Shown: positions 44,516 through 53,322, counted from the first letter of the stretch. The stretch: 64,000 bases of DNA from Lachnospiraceae bacterium (GCA_024691875.1 JAILNG010000054.1:20061-84060); one strand, 5' to 3'. The notes: a model not told the origin generated them from the sequence alone. Program-made: numbers and translations.

Positions 44516-45670
44516 TTAGCGAGTAGAAAAGCCTGAAAGATCATGCTTCAAGTTGTTTTCAAGTTCAAGGATTTCGGAAAGTGACGGATTTGCGATCAAC
44601 TTGTGCTTAGCCATTGCATTTGCGATCATATCCGTAATATCAAGATAGCCGATACTACCCTTCAAAAATTTGTCCACGGCGATCTCATTCACCGCATTGT
44701 ATACGGTAGGAAGGCTGCCTCCGGTCTTAATGGCTTCATAGGCCAGAGATAAAGCAGGAAAATTTTCGTTATCCGGTTTATCGATCACTATGGAAGAAAT
44801 GGTGCTGAAATCCAGTCTCCGGGCAGTTCTTTCCCTTCTTTCGGGATAATATAAAGCATATTGTATGGGAAGTTTCATATCCGGAACACCCATCTGAGCA
44901 ATAACAGCTCCGTCCGTGAACTCGATCATGGAATGAATGATACTTTGAGGCTGGATCACCACTTCAATATCATCGGGATCCATATCAAAAAGCCATTTTG
45001 CTTCCATAACTTCCAATCCCTTATTTACCATTGTAGACGAATCGATGGTTATTTTTCTCCCCATAGACCAATTCGGATGTTTAAGAGCATCTTCAGGCCT
45101 GATGTCGGCAAGTTCGCTTTTCTTTTTCCCCCTGAAAGGTCCGCCGGAAGCTGTAAGAAGGATCTTGGCCGGTCTGTTTCCCTGCGCTCCCTGTAAACAT
45201 TGAAAAATAGCGGAATGCTCAGAATCAACGGGCAGGATCTTTACATTCTTCTCTTTCGCGAGCGGCATGATCAAATGTCCCGCTGTTACAAGAGTTTCTT
45301 TGTTTGCAAGAGCAATGTCCTTTCCTGCTTTGATCGCTTCAACTGTCGGTCTGATGCCGATCATTCCCACAAAAGCCGTAACCACAATATCAGTCTCATC
45401 CATGCAGGCACAGGCGATCAGTCCTTCCATTCCGAATGAAACTTCACATTTGATCCCTTCATTCTTAAGTCTTTCGGAAAGCTCCCGAGCATTATCTTCC
45501 GTATAAACACAAACCAAAGAAGGTTCGAATTCCAAAATCTGTTTGTAAAGCAATTCGATATTTGAATTAACGGCAAGTGAAGAAACCTTGATATCTCCGT
45601 TCTGTCTTACCACATCGAGTGTCTGAGTTCCTATTGAACCTGTGGAACCCAGGATTGAAATGTTTTTCAT
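44516..45670 (-). CDS. dxr: 1-deoxy-D-xylulose 5-phosphate reductoisomerase
   Basis: First committed enzyme of the MEP pathway. NADPH-binding start ILGSTGSIGTQTLDVV, ANKETLVTAG, the metal-site motif LPVDSEHSAIFQCL and LTASGGPFRG are all present. The 384-residue length is normal. Located 90 nt after cdsA, with a GAGG about 10 nt before the start. Confidence 0.97.
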   Translation of the reverse strand: MKNISILGSTGSIGTQTLDVVRQNGDIKVSSLAVNSNIELLYKQILEFEPSLVCVYTEDNARELSERLKNEGIKCEVSFGMEGLIACACMDETDIVVTAFVGMIGIRPTVEAIKAGKDIALANKETLVTAGHLIMPLAKEKNVKILPVDSEHSAIFQCLQGAQGNRPAKILLTASGGPFRGKKKSELADIRPEDALKHPNWSMGRKITIDSSTMVNKGLEVMEAKWLFDMDPDDIEVVIQPQSIIHSMIEFTDGAVIAQMGVPDMKLPIQYALYYPERRERTARRLDFSTISSIVIDKPDNENFPALSLAYEAIKTGGSLPTVYNAVNEIAVDKFLKGSIGYLDITDMIANAMAKHKLIANPSLSEILELENNLKHDLSGFSTR

Positions 45671-45693
45671 ATAGTCAATTCCTCGTTAAGCAA

Positions 45694-45737
45694 AGCGGCT
45701 CATCACATTCTATATGCCCGAATGTACACGAACCGCT
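45694..45737 (-). other. Imperfect hairpin between cdsA and dxr
   Basis: Outer stem AGCGG/CCGCT (45733-45737 with 45694-45698) and inner stem ACATTC/GAATGT (45720-45725 with 45705-45710), separated by an internal loop. It has no good T-tract. It could be an RNA processing site or weak attenuator within the operon. Confidence 0.4.
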
Positions 45738-45760
45738 GTTAGTTACGGATATAAAGTATT

Positions 45761-46609
45761 TTATTTGATAAAAAGCTTGGCCAGATAATAAACCAAAGGG
45801 GCAACAAAGATGATACTGTCAAATCTGTCCATGATACCGCCGTGTCCGGGGATCAGTCTTCCGTAATCTTTGATCTGAAAGTTTCTCTTAAATGCAGAAG
45901 CAGCCAGATCTCCCGCTTGCGAGATCACAGCGCCGACACCGCAGATCACTATCAATCCCGCATAATCTATCAGATGAATGTCAAAGCAAAGATCAAGGAT
46001 CAATTTGTAAATGACTCCGATCAATATGCTTGATGCAATTCCGCCGATACATCCCTCGATGGATTTTTTAGGGGAAAGCTTGGGGAAAGCCTTATGTTTA
46101 CCGATAGCAATCCCTGTGAGGTAGGCTCCGGAATCGGAGATCCATGAACAGATAAAGATCAGCCAAACCAAAAGGGCTCCGTTTTCAACATCCATTCTCG
46201 TTTGATAAATGTAAGAAAGCCCCAGTCCCACATAGATGAGGCCGGAAAATGCCATCAAAACCTGATCTGCGGAATACTTGGGATACCATATGACCATGCA
46301 GGCGAATAAAACAATAAGAAACACCATAAACAACGGTGCCAAAAAATCCGGTCTCTCAAAGTAAACCGAAGCGTAAAGAACACCCAACGCAATGTATGAG
46401 ATCACTGCAATGATCGACTTATGGACCTTTGCCACTCTCATGAACTCCATCATGCCTATGGCTGAGATCAATAAATTAACACCAAAAAGAGCCCAGCCAC
46501 CGGGAATTATAGTTGCAAATGCAATAATCGTGAGGATTGCTCCGCTTCTGACTCTTACAAACAATGTTCTGCGTTTTTCTTTTTTCTCGTCATTGTAATT
46601 GTCGGACAT
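45761..46609 (-). CDS. cdsA: Phosphatidate cytidylyltransferase
   Basis: Polytopic membrane enzyme that makes CDP-diacylglycerol from phosphatidic acid and CTP. About seven membrane spans. The C-terminal signature with SPKKSIEGCIGG, GDLAASAFKR and IPGHGGIMDRFDS is complete. The 282 residues include a charged N-terminal tail. It overlaps uppS by 1 bp. Confidence 0.95.
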   Translation of the reverse strand: MSDNYNDEKKEKRRTLFVRVRSGAILTIIAFATIIPGGWALFGVNLLISAIGMMEFMRVAKVHKSIIAVISYIALGVLYASVYFERPDFLAPLFMVFLIVLFACMVIWYPKYSADQVLMAFSGLIYVGLGLSYIYQTRMDVENGALLVWLIFICSWISDSGAYLTGIAIGKHKAFPKLSPKKSIEGCIGGIASSILIGVIYKLILDLCFDIHLIDYAGLIVICGVGAVISQAGDLAASAFKRNFQIKDYGRLIPGHGGIMDRFDSIIFVAPLVYYLAKLFIK

Positions 46610-47334
46610 TACTGTTTAACCCCTCCGTATCTGCGATCTCTTTGGCTGTAGCATTTGATCGCTTCAGCCAGATCTTTTTTCCCGAAATCAGGTAAAAGCA
46701 CATCGGTGAAATAAAATTCCGCATAGGCCAACTGCCACAGAAGGAAGTTGGAAAGTCTCTGCTCACCGCTGGTTCTTATCAAAAGATCCGGTGCAGGGAT
46801 CCCTGCCGTATCCAAATAATTTTCAAACAGATCTTTTGTAATGTCTGAAGGGTCCAATTCCCCTTCTTTAACTTTTTCCGATATCTTTTTAGCCGCTCTT
46901 ACGATCTCATCCTGACCGCCGTAATTAATTGCTATCTGAAGTTTAAGGCCCGTATAATTTTTGGAAGCCTCTTCCGTCTCGATGATCTTATCGACAATAT
47001 CCTTGGAAAGTCCGCTTCTGTCACCGATCACGCGGATCTTCATATTATTCTTTTTTGCATTGTTCAGGCTGTCACTCAGATAATCTCTTAAGAGATTCAT
47101 GATCATATTGACTTCGTCGGCAGGCCTTGACCAGTTCTCTGTTGAAAATGCATATAATGTAAGGTACTCTACTCCGGCATTATAGGCTTCTTCACAGATT
47201 TTTTCCACTGCCTTTGCTCCCGCCTTGTGTCCGGCCGTCCTCGGTAAACCTCTCTTCTTTGCCCATCTTCCATTTCCGTCGAGTATAATGGCAATATGCC
47301 TCGGAACTGATGTATTTAAAAGCTTTTCGGCCAT
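46609..47334 (-). CDS. uppS: Undecaprenyl diphosphate synthase
   Basis: Cis-prenyltransferase that makes the C55 lipid carrier for cell-wall synthesis. The catalytic Asp19 lies in IILDGNGRWAKKRGLPRTAG. RTSGEQRLSNFLLWQLAYAEFYF and the terminal YGGVKQ are conserved. The 241-residue length is normal. It is the first gene of the uppS-cdsA-dxr-rseP-ispG-polC operon; its substrates come from the MEP pathway genes downstream. Confidence 0.97.
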   Translation of the reverse strand: MAEKLLNTSVPRHIAIILDGNGRWAKKRGLPRTAGHKAGAKAVEKICEEAYNAGVEYLTLYAFSTENWSRPADEVNMIMNLLRDYLSDSLNNAKKNNMKIRVIGDRSGLSKDIVDKIIETEEASKNYTGLKLQIAINYGGQDEIVRAAKKISEKVKEGELDPSDITKDLFENYLDTAGIPAPDLLIRTSGEQRLSNFLLWQLAYAEFYFTDVLLPDFGKKDLAEAIKCYSQRDRRYGGVKQ

Positions 47335-47363
47335 ATTATTCTTCCCTTTTCTTTTAAATTTTA

Positions 47364-47401
47364 CAAGAAAAAACCCACCTGTTCATTATAGGACAAGTGG
47401 G
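47364..47401 (-). terminator. Intrinsic terminator of bactofilin-pyrH-frr
   Basis: 9-bp stem CCCACTTGT/ACAGGTGGG with one wobble (47393-47401 with 47374-47382), 10-nt loop, followed by a run of six T on the minus strand. It lies 30 nt after the frr stop. Confidence 0.88.
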
Positions 47402-47413
47402 ATTCTTTTACAA
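47385..47413 (-). promoter_or_regulatory. Candidate promoter of the uppS operon, inside the frr terminator
   Basis: -35 TTGTAA (47408-47413), 17-bp spacer, consensus -10 TATAAT (47385-47390). The -10 lies in the loop of the frr terminator hairpin, and the spacer covers its 5' arm. Transcripts starting here would begin around the 3' arm and so could not form the terminator. Confidence 0.6.
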
Positions 47414-47431
47414 CTAAATAAATCGCAAAAT

Positions 47432-47986
47432 TTATACAGTCATTATTTCTTTTTCTTTGGCTTCACACATCTTGTCGATCTCAGCAATACGCTTATCGGT
47501 TGCCTTCTGGATCTCATCCTCGATGGTCTTTTCTTCATCCTCTGAGATCTCGGAATTCTTACCCAGCTTCTTGATCACATCCATCGCATCACGACGAATG
47601 TTTCTGACAGCGACTTTTGCATTCTCGGCATTTTTCTTAATGTCCTTAACAAGAGCTTTTCTGCGCTCCTCAGTAAGTTCGGGGAAAACAAGTCTGATGA
47701 TCTTGCCGTCATTATTGGGAGTGATGCCCAGCTCAGAAGCAAGAATGGCTTTTTCAATCTCTTTGATCATCTTTGATTCCCAAGGCTGGATCTGAATGAT
47801 CCTCGCTTCGGGGACGGAAACGTTTGCAACTCCCTGGATGGAAGTGGGTGTTCCGTAGTAGTCAACCTTGATCTTATCAAGGAGATGGGGATTTGCACGT
47901 CCTGCTCTGATGGAAGCAAAATCTTCCGAAAGAACAGAAATAGTCTTTTCCATTTTTTCATCAAAAGGCTTAATCTTATCGTTCAT
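47432..47986 (-). CDS. frr: Ribosome recycling factor
   Basis: Splits post-termination ribosomes together with EF-G. 184 residues with the family start [25 protein letters not shown] and the PLTEERRK-like block [21 protein letters not shown] 47986 has GGAG 6 nt upstream; an in-frame ATG at 47998 abuts the same site and is less likely. It follows pyrH by 16 nt, the universal pyrH-frr pair. Confidence 0.97.
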   Translation of the reverse strand: MNDKIKPFDEKMEKTISVLSEDFASIRAGRANPHLLDKIKVDYYGTPTSIQGVANVSVPEARIIQIQPWESKMIKEIEKAILASELGITPNNDGKIIRLVFPELTEERRKALVKDIKKNAENAKVAVRNIRRDAMDVIKKLGKNSEISEDEEKTIEDEIQKATDKRIAEIDKMCEAKEKEIMTV

Positions 47987-48002
47987 AATATTCTCCATTC
48001 GT

Positions 48003-48710
48003 TCAATCTGCAGTAATTACTGTTCCGCTCGCTTTACCTGTTGCTGCGTTTACGATACCGTCTTTTTCCAAAAGCGAGAATATGAAAAGAGGCATTTTGT
48101 TCTCAAGGCAAAGTACAGCAGCAGTCATGTCAATAACGCCCAATTTATTATCGATTATGGTATTGATAGACATTTTGTCAAACTTCTTTGCATTGGGATT
48201 GGTGTTGGGATCGCTGTCATAGACACCGTCCACTGCCTTAGCCATAAGGATCATATCGCAATTAAGTTCGATCGCACGAAGCGATGTAGCTGAATCCGTT
48301 GAAAAATAAGGATGTCCGGTACCGCCCGCAAGGAAAACCACTTTACCGTTTTCAAGATCCTCTACGGCACTGTCCTTGGAAAAAAGTTTAGTCATACTGC
48401 CACAGGAGAAAGGTGTATATATGCTTGTTCCCAAACCGAGAAAGCGGAAAATGTCACTTACATAAATGCAATTCATTACAGTTGCAAGCATACCGATCTG
48501 ATCTGCTTTTACTCTGTCGATGGTCTCGCTTTTTCTACCGCGCCAGAAATTTCCGCCGCCTATAACGATAGCCACCTGAATTCCGTCTTCAATAAGTTTT
48601 TTAACCTGCTTGCCTACCATGATGCAGGTTTCTTCGTCAAAACCTGTCTTTTTGTCTCCGGCAAGCGCTTCCCCGCTGAGTTTTAATAATATTCTTTTGT
48701 ATTTAGCCAT
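48003..48710 (-). CDS. pyrH: UMP kinase
   Basis: Hexameric kinase that phosphorylates UMP to [27 protein letters not shown] and the [13 protein letters not shown] motif are diagnostic. The 235-residue length is standard. It follows a bactofilin gene by 17 nt and precedes frr; in most Firmicutes tsf precedes pyrH instead. Confidence 0.97.
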   Translation of the reverse strand: MAKYKRILLKLSGEALAGDKKTGFDEETCIMVGKQVKKLIEDGIQVAIVIGGGNFWRGRKSETIDRVKADQIGMLATVMNCIYVSDIFRFLGLGTSIYTPFSCGSMTKLFSKDSAVEDLENGKVVFLAGGTGHPYFSTDSATSLRAIELNCDMILMAKAVDGVYDSDPNTNPNAKKFDKMSINTIIDNKLGVIDMTAAVLCLENKMPLFIFSLLEKDGIVNAATGKASGTVITAD

Positions 48711-48727
48711 TTGAAATCTATCCTGTC

Positions 48728-49435
48728 TTATTCAAAAATTGAGTCTACGTCCAGTTCTGCATAAGAAAGTGAGCAGAAACCGTCGAGAACGGCGCCGTTG
48801 TTCATCTGAACAGACTTAGCCTTAATGTTGCCTTTGATAATGGCAGTTGAGTCAAGAACAACAGGTCCGTTAACATCAACTTCACCCTTAACAGCTCCGG
48901 CAAAAACTGCGGAAGATGCGGTGACGTCTCCGATAACAATGGTTCCCTGACTGATCTTTACACAGCCTTCACATGTAATGGAACCGTCAAGTCTGTCTGT
49001 GTTGACAAAAACTTCCGATGCCATTGAATTTCCTGTAACCTTACCGGAAATTGTAAGTTTGCCGAGGCATTCGATGTCACCGTTGATCGTACCCATTACA
49101 TCAAGTGAGCAGTCGGAAATAATAGAGCCGTTGATAGTAGTGCCCTTTGTAATGAGAGTTGTCTGTGTCTCATCGGTAGCTCCGGATTCTTTAGCTTCTT
49201 TAGCTCGTCTCTCGGCTACATCGGGAACAGGTCTTGTGCTCTCTGCCTTATCGTTCTTTTTCTTCTTTTCATCCTTAGGCTTTTCTTCTTCGGAATCCTC
49301 TAAGATGGACTCAAGGAGTTCAGTGTCGATATCGGCTGCATCAACTTCTTCATCCTGAACATCAAAAAGATTGTTATCGGATACCTCGTTGTTTTCGTTG
49401 CCAAGCTGGTTCTTTGCATCATTAAATAAGCCCAT
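48728..49435 (-). CDS. Bactofilin-family polymer-forming cytoskeletal protein
   Basis: 235 residues: an acidic, probably disordered N-terminus (about 1-105, with KKKKND) followed by a bactofilin beta-helix domain with repeated turns (GTTINGSIISDCSLDVMGTI, GDIECLGKLTISGKV, KGEVDVNGPVV). Bactofilins polymerise without nucleotides and act in cell shape, wall placement and motility. The N-terminal extension is long for the family. It begins the bactofilin-pyrH-frr operon with its own promoter. Confidence 0.9.
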   Translation of the reverse strand: MGLFNDAKNQLGNENNEVSDNNLFDVQDEEVDAADIDTELLESILEDSEEEKPKDEKKKKNDKAESTRPVPDVAERRAKEAKESGATDETQTTLITKGTTINGSIISDCSLDVMGTINGDIECLGKLTISGKVTGNSMASEVFVNTDRLDGSITCEGCVKISQGTIVIGDVTASSAVFAGAVKGEVDVNGPVVLDSTAIIKGNIKAKSVQMNNGAVLDGFCSLSYAELDVDSIFE

Positions 49436-49543
49436 AGATACCTCCCGTTTTTTTATGGTATGATGGTTAAATAAAAGTCTCAGAATGGATCTTCATTTGT
49501 TCACATTCCCAAAAAACTTTCCTTTTTTTCATCAATATATAGT

Positions 49544-49571
49544 ATCATAGCACATTATGATTCATTTGCAA
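49544..49571 (-). promoter_or_regulatory. Candidate promoter of bactofilin-pyrH-frr
   Basis: -35 TTGCAA (49566-49571), 16-bp spacer, -10 TATGAT (49544-49549), directly after the T-tract of the oadA terminator. The leader to the bactofilin start would be about 100 nt and contains no structure I recognise. Confidence 0.55.
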
Positions 49572-49572
49572 A

Positions 49573-49608
49573 CAAAAAATTTAACGGGCGAGAATAATCT
49601 CGCCCGTT
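49573..49608 (-). terminator. Intrinsic terminator of the oad operon
   Basis: Perfect 10-bp stem AACGGGCGAG/CTCGCCCGTT (49599-49608 with 49583-49592), 6-nt loop, T-rich flank. It lies 20 nt after the oadA stop. Confidence 0.92.
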
Positions 49609-49628
49609 ATTAAATCATGAATTAATTT

Positions 49629-51077
49629 TTATTTGAATGCATCCGCAGCAACAGTAACATTCAATGTTCTGTCATTGCCTTCGGGAGCTTTGGGTTCTTT
49701 ATCGAAGTCAGGATTCTCCTGCTTTGCCTTGCGATACTTGAAGAACTCCGTAGCGACCTGAGGGAACAATGCATAAGAAAGAACATCTTCATCCTGCTGG
49801 ATCCACTCCTTACACTCTTCACGGAACTTGTCGAGCTGAGGAGGAATGAGATCTGCGGGACGACATGTGATGGGTTCTGCATCTCCGATAGCCTTCTTCT
49901 GAACCTCTTTATTAAAAGGCTTTACAGTCTTACCGAACTCGCCTGCAAGGATCTTCTTTGATTCCTTGGTGATCATCTTATAACGTTCTCCGGAAAGAAC
50001 ATTAAGTACTGCCTGAGTACCTACGATCTGTGAAGAAGGTGTTACAAGAGGCGGCTCACCGAAATCCTTTCTTACATTGGGGATCTCTTTAAGAACTGCT
50101 TCGTACTTGTCCTCGGCATGAGCTTCTTTAAGCTGTGAAACGAGGTTTGAAAGCATTCCGCCGGGAACCTGGTAAAGCAGTGTTTTAATGTTAACACCCA
50201 GAACCTTGGGATTAAGAAGTCCGCTCTTAAGTACTTCTTCTCTGTAAGGTCTGAAGTAATCAGCTATCTCAGCAAGAAGATTCTGATCGTAACCTGTATC
50301 ATAGGGAGTACCCCTGAAGGTCTCAACCATAACTTCTGTAGCGGGCTGAGCTGTACCCATTGAAAGAGGGCTCATTGCGCAGTCGATAACATCGGCACCT
50401 GCTTCTACGGCCTTAAGATAAGTCATCGAAGCAACACCTGAAGTGTAGTGAGTGTGCATCTGCAACGGGATCTTGGAACCGTTCTTGAGAGCGGTAACAA
50501 GCTCTGTTGCGGCATAAGGAACAAGAAGTCCTGCCATGTCCTTGATACAAATGGAATCTGCTCCCAGCTCTTCTACTGACTTTGCCATCTTTTCCCAATA
50601 CTCAAGGGTGTATGCTTCGCCAAGTGTATATGAAAGAGCGATCTGTGCATGAGCACCTTCCTTCTTGGCTGCCTTTACAGCTGTTTCAAGGTTACGAAGA
50701 TCGTTAAAGCAGTCAAAGATCCTGATGATGTCAATACCGTTTGCAACAGATTTCTGAACGAAATATTCTACAACGTCATCCGAATAATGATTGTATCCGA
50801 GAATGTTCTGTCCACGGAAAAGCATCTGGAGCTTCGAATGAGGAAGTCCTTTTCTGAGAGCTCTGAGTCTCTCCCAGGGATCTTCCTTAAGGAATCTGAG
50901 ACAAGCATCAAATGTCGCACCGCCCCAGCATTCGATGGAGTGATAACCGACTTTGTCCATCTTGTCCAAAATAGGAAGCATTTCGGAAGTGGGCATTCTG
51001 GTAGCGATCAGGGACTGATGAGCGTCACGAAGTATTGTTTCGGTAATACCGATAGGTTTCTTTTTAATATCAGCCAT
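49629..51077 (-). CDS. oadA: Oxaloacetate decarboxylase alpha subunit (carboxyltransferase)
   Basis: Transfers the carboxyl group from oxaloacetate to protein-bound biotin. The TIM barrel shows TETILRDAHQSLIATRM, ECWGGATFDACLRFL, LFRGQNILGY and the metal-binding MHTHYTSG. The conserved C-terminal carboxylase domain (PGGMLSNL, FGEPPLVTPSSQIVGTQA) is complete. It has no fused biotin domain; the carrier is a separate gene at 52275-52622. At 482 residues the length fits the split form. Pyruvate carboxylase subunit B is a close alternative but the oadB and oadG neighbours decide. Confidence 0.94.
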   Translation of the reverse strand: MADIKKKPIGITETILRDAHQSLIATRMPTSEMLPILDKMDKVGYHSIECWGGATFDACLRFLKEDPWERLRALRKGLPHSKLQMLFRGQNILGYNHYSDDVVEYFVQKSVANGIDIIRIFDCFNDLRNLETAVKAAKKEGAHAQIALSYTLGEAYTLEYWEKMAKSVEELGADSICIKDMAGLLVPYAATELVTALKNGSKIPLQMHTHYTSGVASMTYLKAVEAGADVIDCAMSPLSMGTAQPATEVMVETFRGTPYDTGYDQNLLAEIADYFRPYREEVLKSGLLNPKVLGVNIKTLLYQVPGGMLSNLVSQLKEAHAEDKYEAVLKEIPNVRKDFGEPPLVTPSSQIVGTQAVLNVLSGERYKMITKESKKILAGEFGKTVKPFNKEVQKKAIGDAEPITCRPADLIPPQLDKFREECKEWIQQDEDVLSYALFPQVATEFFKYRKAKQENPDFDKEPKAPEGNDRTLNVTVAADAFK

Positions 51078-51099
51078 AATTTTATACCCTTTCTATTGA

Positions 51100-52257
51100 T
51101 CAAACTCCGAAGATAGCCATAAATACGCCTGCTGCAACCGCTGTTCCGATAACACCGGCAACATTGGGTCCCATAGCGTGCATGAGAAGGAAGTTTGTGG
51201 GATCCTCCTGTGCACCGACTTTCTGAGAAACTCTGGCTGCCATAGGAACTGCAGAAACACCTGCGGAACCGATCAAAGGATTTATCTTACCATGTGTAAT
51301 CTTGCACATGAGTTTTCCGAGAAGAATACCGCCTGTAGTACCGAAAGCAAATGCAATAAGTCCGAGTACAACGATCTTGATCGTTGTCCACTGAAGGAAG
51401 TTCTCGGCACTTGTGGAAGCACCTACTGATGTACCGAGCATGATAACTACGATGTACATAAGTGCATTCTGTGCTGTTTCGGAAAGCTGCTTTGTAACTC
51501 CGCACTCCTTGAAAAGGTTACCCAGCATGAGCATACCTACAAGAGGAGCTGTGGAAGGAAGCAGGAAGCAAACTACAATAGTAACGATGATCGGGAAAAG
51601 GATCTTCTCAAGTTTAGAAACGGGACGAAGCTGCTCCATCTTGATCATTCTTTCCTTTTTCGTTGTAAGAGCTTTCATAATAGGAGGCTGAATGATGGGA
51701 ACAAGTGACATGTAGCTGTAAGCAGCTACCGCGATGGGTCCCATAAGTTCAGTCTGACCGAGCTTACCTGCAAGGAAAATGGATGTAGGGCCGTCAGCTC
51801 CGCCGATAATGGAAATAGCTGCAGCTGCTTCTCCGTTAAAGCCAAAAAGGATAGCAAGGAGATAAGCAACAAAGATACCGAGCTGAGCTGCCGCTCCGAG
51901 AAGGAAGCTCTTGGGATTTGCGATCAGAGGGCCGAAGTCTGTGGAAGCACCTACACCAAGGAAGATCAGTGAAGGGAAGATCGACCACTCGTCAAGTTTG
52001 AAGAAGTAATAAAGTAAACCGCCTGCGGATTCAATACCTGTGTTGGGATCAACCGAAGGTGCCGCCATAATAGACGGATAAATGTTAACAAGAAGCATAC
52101 CGAATGCGATCGGTACGAGAAGTAAGGGCTCAAATTTCCACTTAATACCAAGATATAAGAAAACCAGAGCCACAAGGATCATGACATAATTGCCCCAATA
52201 AAGGTTGGCAAATCCTGTCTGCTCCCATAAGTTCAATAAGGTCTCACCAATATTCAT
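51100..52257 (-). CDS. oadB: Sodium-translocating decarboxylase beta subunit
   Basis: Integral membrane decarboxylase that couples carboxybiotin decarboxylation to Na+ export. About ten membrane spans. The conserved motifs GVGASTDFGPLIANPKS and GGADGPTSIFLAGKL, and the C-terminal GPNVAGVIGTAVAAG, are complete in 385 residues. OadB, MmdB and GcdB are close relatives; with this alpha subunit oxaloacetate is the best substrate guess. Confidence 0.95.
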   Translation of the reverse strand: MNIGETLLNLWEQTGFANLYWGNYVMILVALVFLYLGIKWKFEPLLLVPIAFGMLLVNIYPSIMAAPSVDPNTGIESAGGLLYYFFKLDEWSIFPSLIFLGVGASTDFGPLIANPKSFLLGAAAQLGIFVAYLLAILFGFNGEAAAAISIIGGADGPTSIFLAGKLGQTELMGPIAVAAYSYMSLVPIIQPPIMKALTTKKERMIKMEQLRPVSKLEKILFPIIVTIVVCFLLPSTAPLVGMLMLGNLFKECGVTKQLSETAQNALMYIVVIMLGTSVGASTSAENFLQWTTIKIVVLGLIAFAFGTTGGILLGKLMCKITHGKINPLIGSAGVSAVPMAARVSQKVGAQEDPTNFLLMHAMGPNVAGVIGTAVAAGVFMAIFGV

Positions 52258-52274
52258 GAAGATTACCCCTTTTC

Positions 52275-52622
52275 TTAGTTAAGTGTAACGATTACAGTGC
52301 CTGCTTCTACCTGGTCGTTAACCTGGCAATTGATGGAAGCGATCGTTCCGTCCTGAGGAGCGGTGAGTTCATTTTCCATTTTCATTGCTTCGAATGTAAG
52401 AATAACCTGTCCTTTTGTAACCTTTGTTCCTGCTGATAAATTGATTGCAGTGATCTTTCCGGGCATAGGCATAGAGATTGCTACGGATCCCTGTGCTCCT
52501 GCGGGAGCTGCTGCCTTGGGAGCTGCTGCGGGTGCTGCAGCCTGTGCTACGTTCTGTCCGTTTCCTTCTTCAACGGTTACGGCATATTTATTTCCGTTGA
52601 TCGTAATAGTATAGTTCTTCAT
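52275..52622 (-). CDS. Biotin carboxyl carrier protein of the decarboxylase
   Basis: 115 residues: a short N-terminal domain, an Ala/Pro linker (about 26-45), and a biotinyl domain with the attachment motif EAMKMEN (Lys81). It carries the carboxyl group from OadA to OadB. In classical enzymes this domain is fused to OadA or acts as a GcdC-like separate chain, as here. GGAGG precedes the start. The preceding 233 nt contain a large palindromic element. Confidence 0.93.
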   Translation of the reverse strand: MKNYTITINGNKYAVTVEEGNGQNVAQAAAPAAAPKAAAPAGAQGSVAISMPMPGKITAINLSAGTKVTKGQVILTFEAMKMENELTAPQDGTIASINCQVNDQVEAGTVIVTLN

Positions 52623-52690
52623 TTGATTATTCCTCCATAATATGATCTTAGTTGTGATGGGGTGAAATTCGTTGAGCCTTTGTATGTTCT

Positions 52691-52822
52691 TCTCGTCAAA
52701 AGGTAACAGCGGCGCAGCCGCTTGTCTATCATGTATAATGACCGCTCTGACAAGCGCGCTTGTCGAGGCGGTTATTATACATGATTGTCATACGATCTTC
52801 GATCGTATGCCTTTTGACGAGA
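52691..52822. repeat. 132-bp palindromic element with 13-bp terminal inverted repeats
   Basis: The ends TCTCGTCAAAAGG (52691-52703) and CCTTTTGACGAGA (52810-52822) are perfect 13-bp inverted repeats. Inside are three hairpins: 52706-52725 (8 bp with one bulge); 52728-52785 (18-bp arms 52728-52745/52768-52785 with one wobble, closing over the 16-bp perfect palindrome GACAAGCGCGCTTGTC at 52749-52764); and 52789-52809 (perfect 9-bp CATACGATC/GATCGTATG). TCT flanks both ends (52688-52690 and 52823-52825). The layout suits either a miniature inverted-repeat element or a four-way-junction RNA. It lies inside the oad operon. I saw no second copy in the window. Confidence 0.85.
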
Positions 52823-52855
52823 TCTATGAATCAAAAGTTCAGAGTATAATCCCCA

Positions 52856-53203
52856 TTAAGAAATCTTCTTTACAGAACGGACTACAATGCCGTCTTTAAA
52901 GAAATTACCGCGGGATTCCTCATACTCGCTGATGGCTGCGGTAATAATGGCAACAAGCTCAAAATTATCGATATTGAGCTCATTTCCGCTTTGCTGTGTT
53001 GCAACTGCGGGAGCATTGTTAACAGCCTTCTTTTCATTGCTCTTATCTAACTTTCCGATATATTTGAAAAGTGAGATGATGAAGCTGATGAAGATCAAAG
53101 CTGCAAACACAATGCACAAGCCGACAATTGTGTTGACACCGGCATCGGCAAGAGGAGTTTTAACGCCTTCCCACCATGTCGAAGCTGCAAATACTTCTGT
53201 CAT
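52856..53203 (-). CDS. oadG: Oxaloacetate decarboxylase gamma subunit (OadG family)
   Basis: 115-residue protein with one membrane span near the N-terminus (about 18-42, VGLCIVFAALIFISFIISLF), an Asn/Ala/Gln linker and a C-terminal segment NFELVAIITAAISEYEES. OadG anchors and stabilises the alpha-beta complex. This family is short and weakly conserved, so the call relies on topology and on leading the oad operon. GGAGG-like sequence precedes the start. Confidence 0.85.
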   Translation of the reverse strand: MTEVFAASTWWEGVKTPLADAGVNTIVGLCIVFAALIFISFIISLFKYIGKLDKSNEKKAVNNAPAVATQQSGNELNIDNFELVAIITAAISEYEESRGNFFKDGIVVRSVKKIS

Positions 53204-53293
53204 ATCTACGTGCCTCCTGTTATATTCTTTTACGGATTTTAAACGGAAATAAATATTAGTTCCTATGGAAAACCCGATTTTCTCGCAATTATA

Positions 53294-53322
53294 ATAATAT
53301 CACAAGGGCATTCAAAATACAA
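53294..53322 (-). promoter_or_regulatory. Candidate promoter of the oad operon
   Basis: -35 TTGTAT (53317-53322), 17-bp spacer, -10 TATTAT (53294-53299), followed by a leader of about 85 nt to oadG. It lies between the recX terminator and oadG, where a promoter is expected. The surrounding AT-rich sequence allows other -10 choices. Confidence 0.5.
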
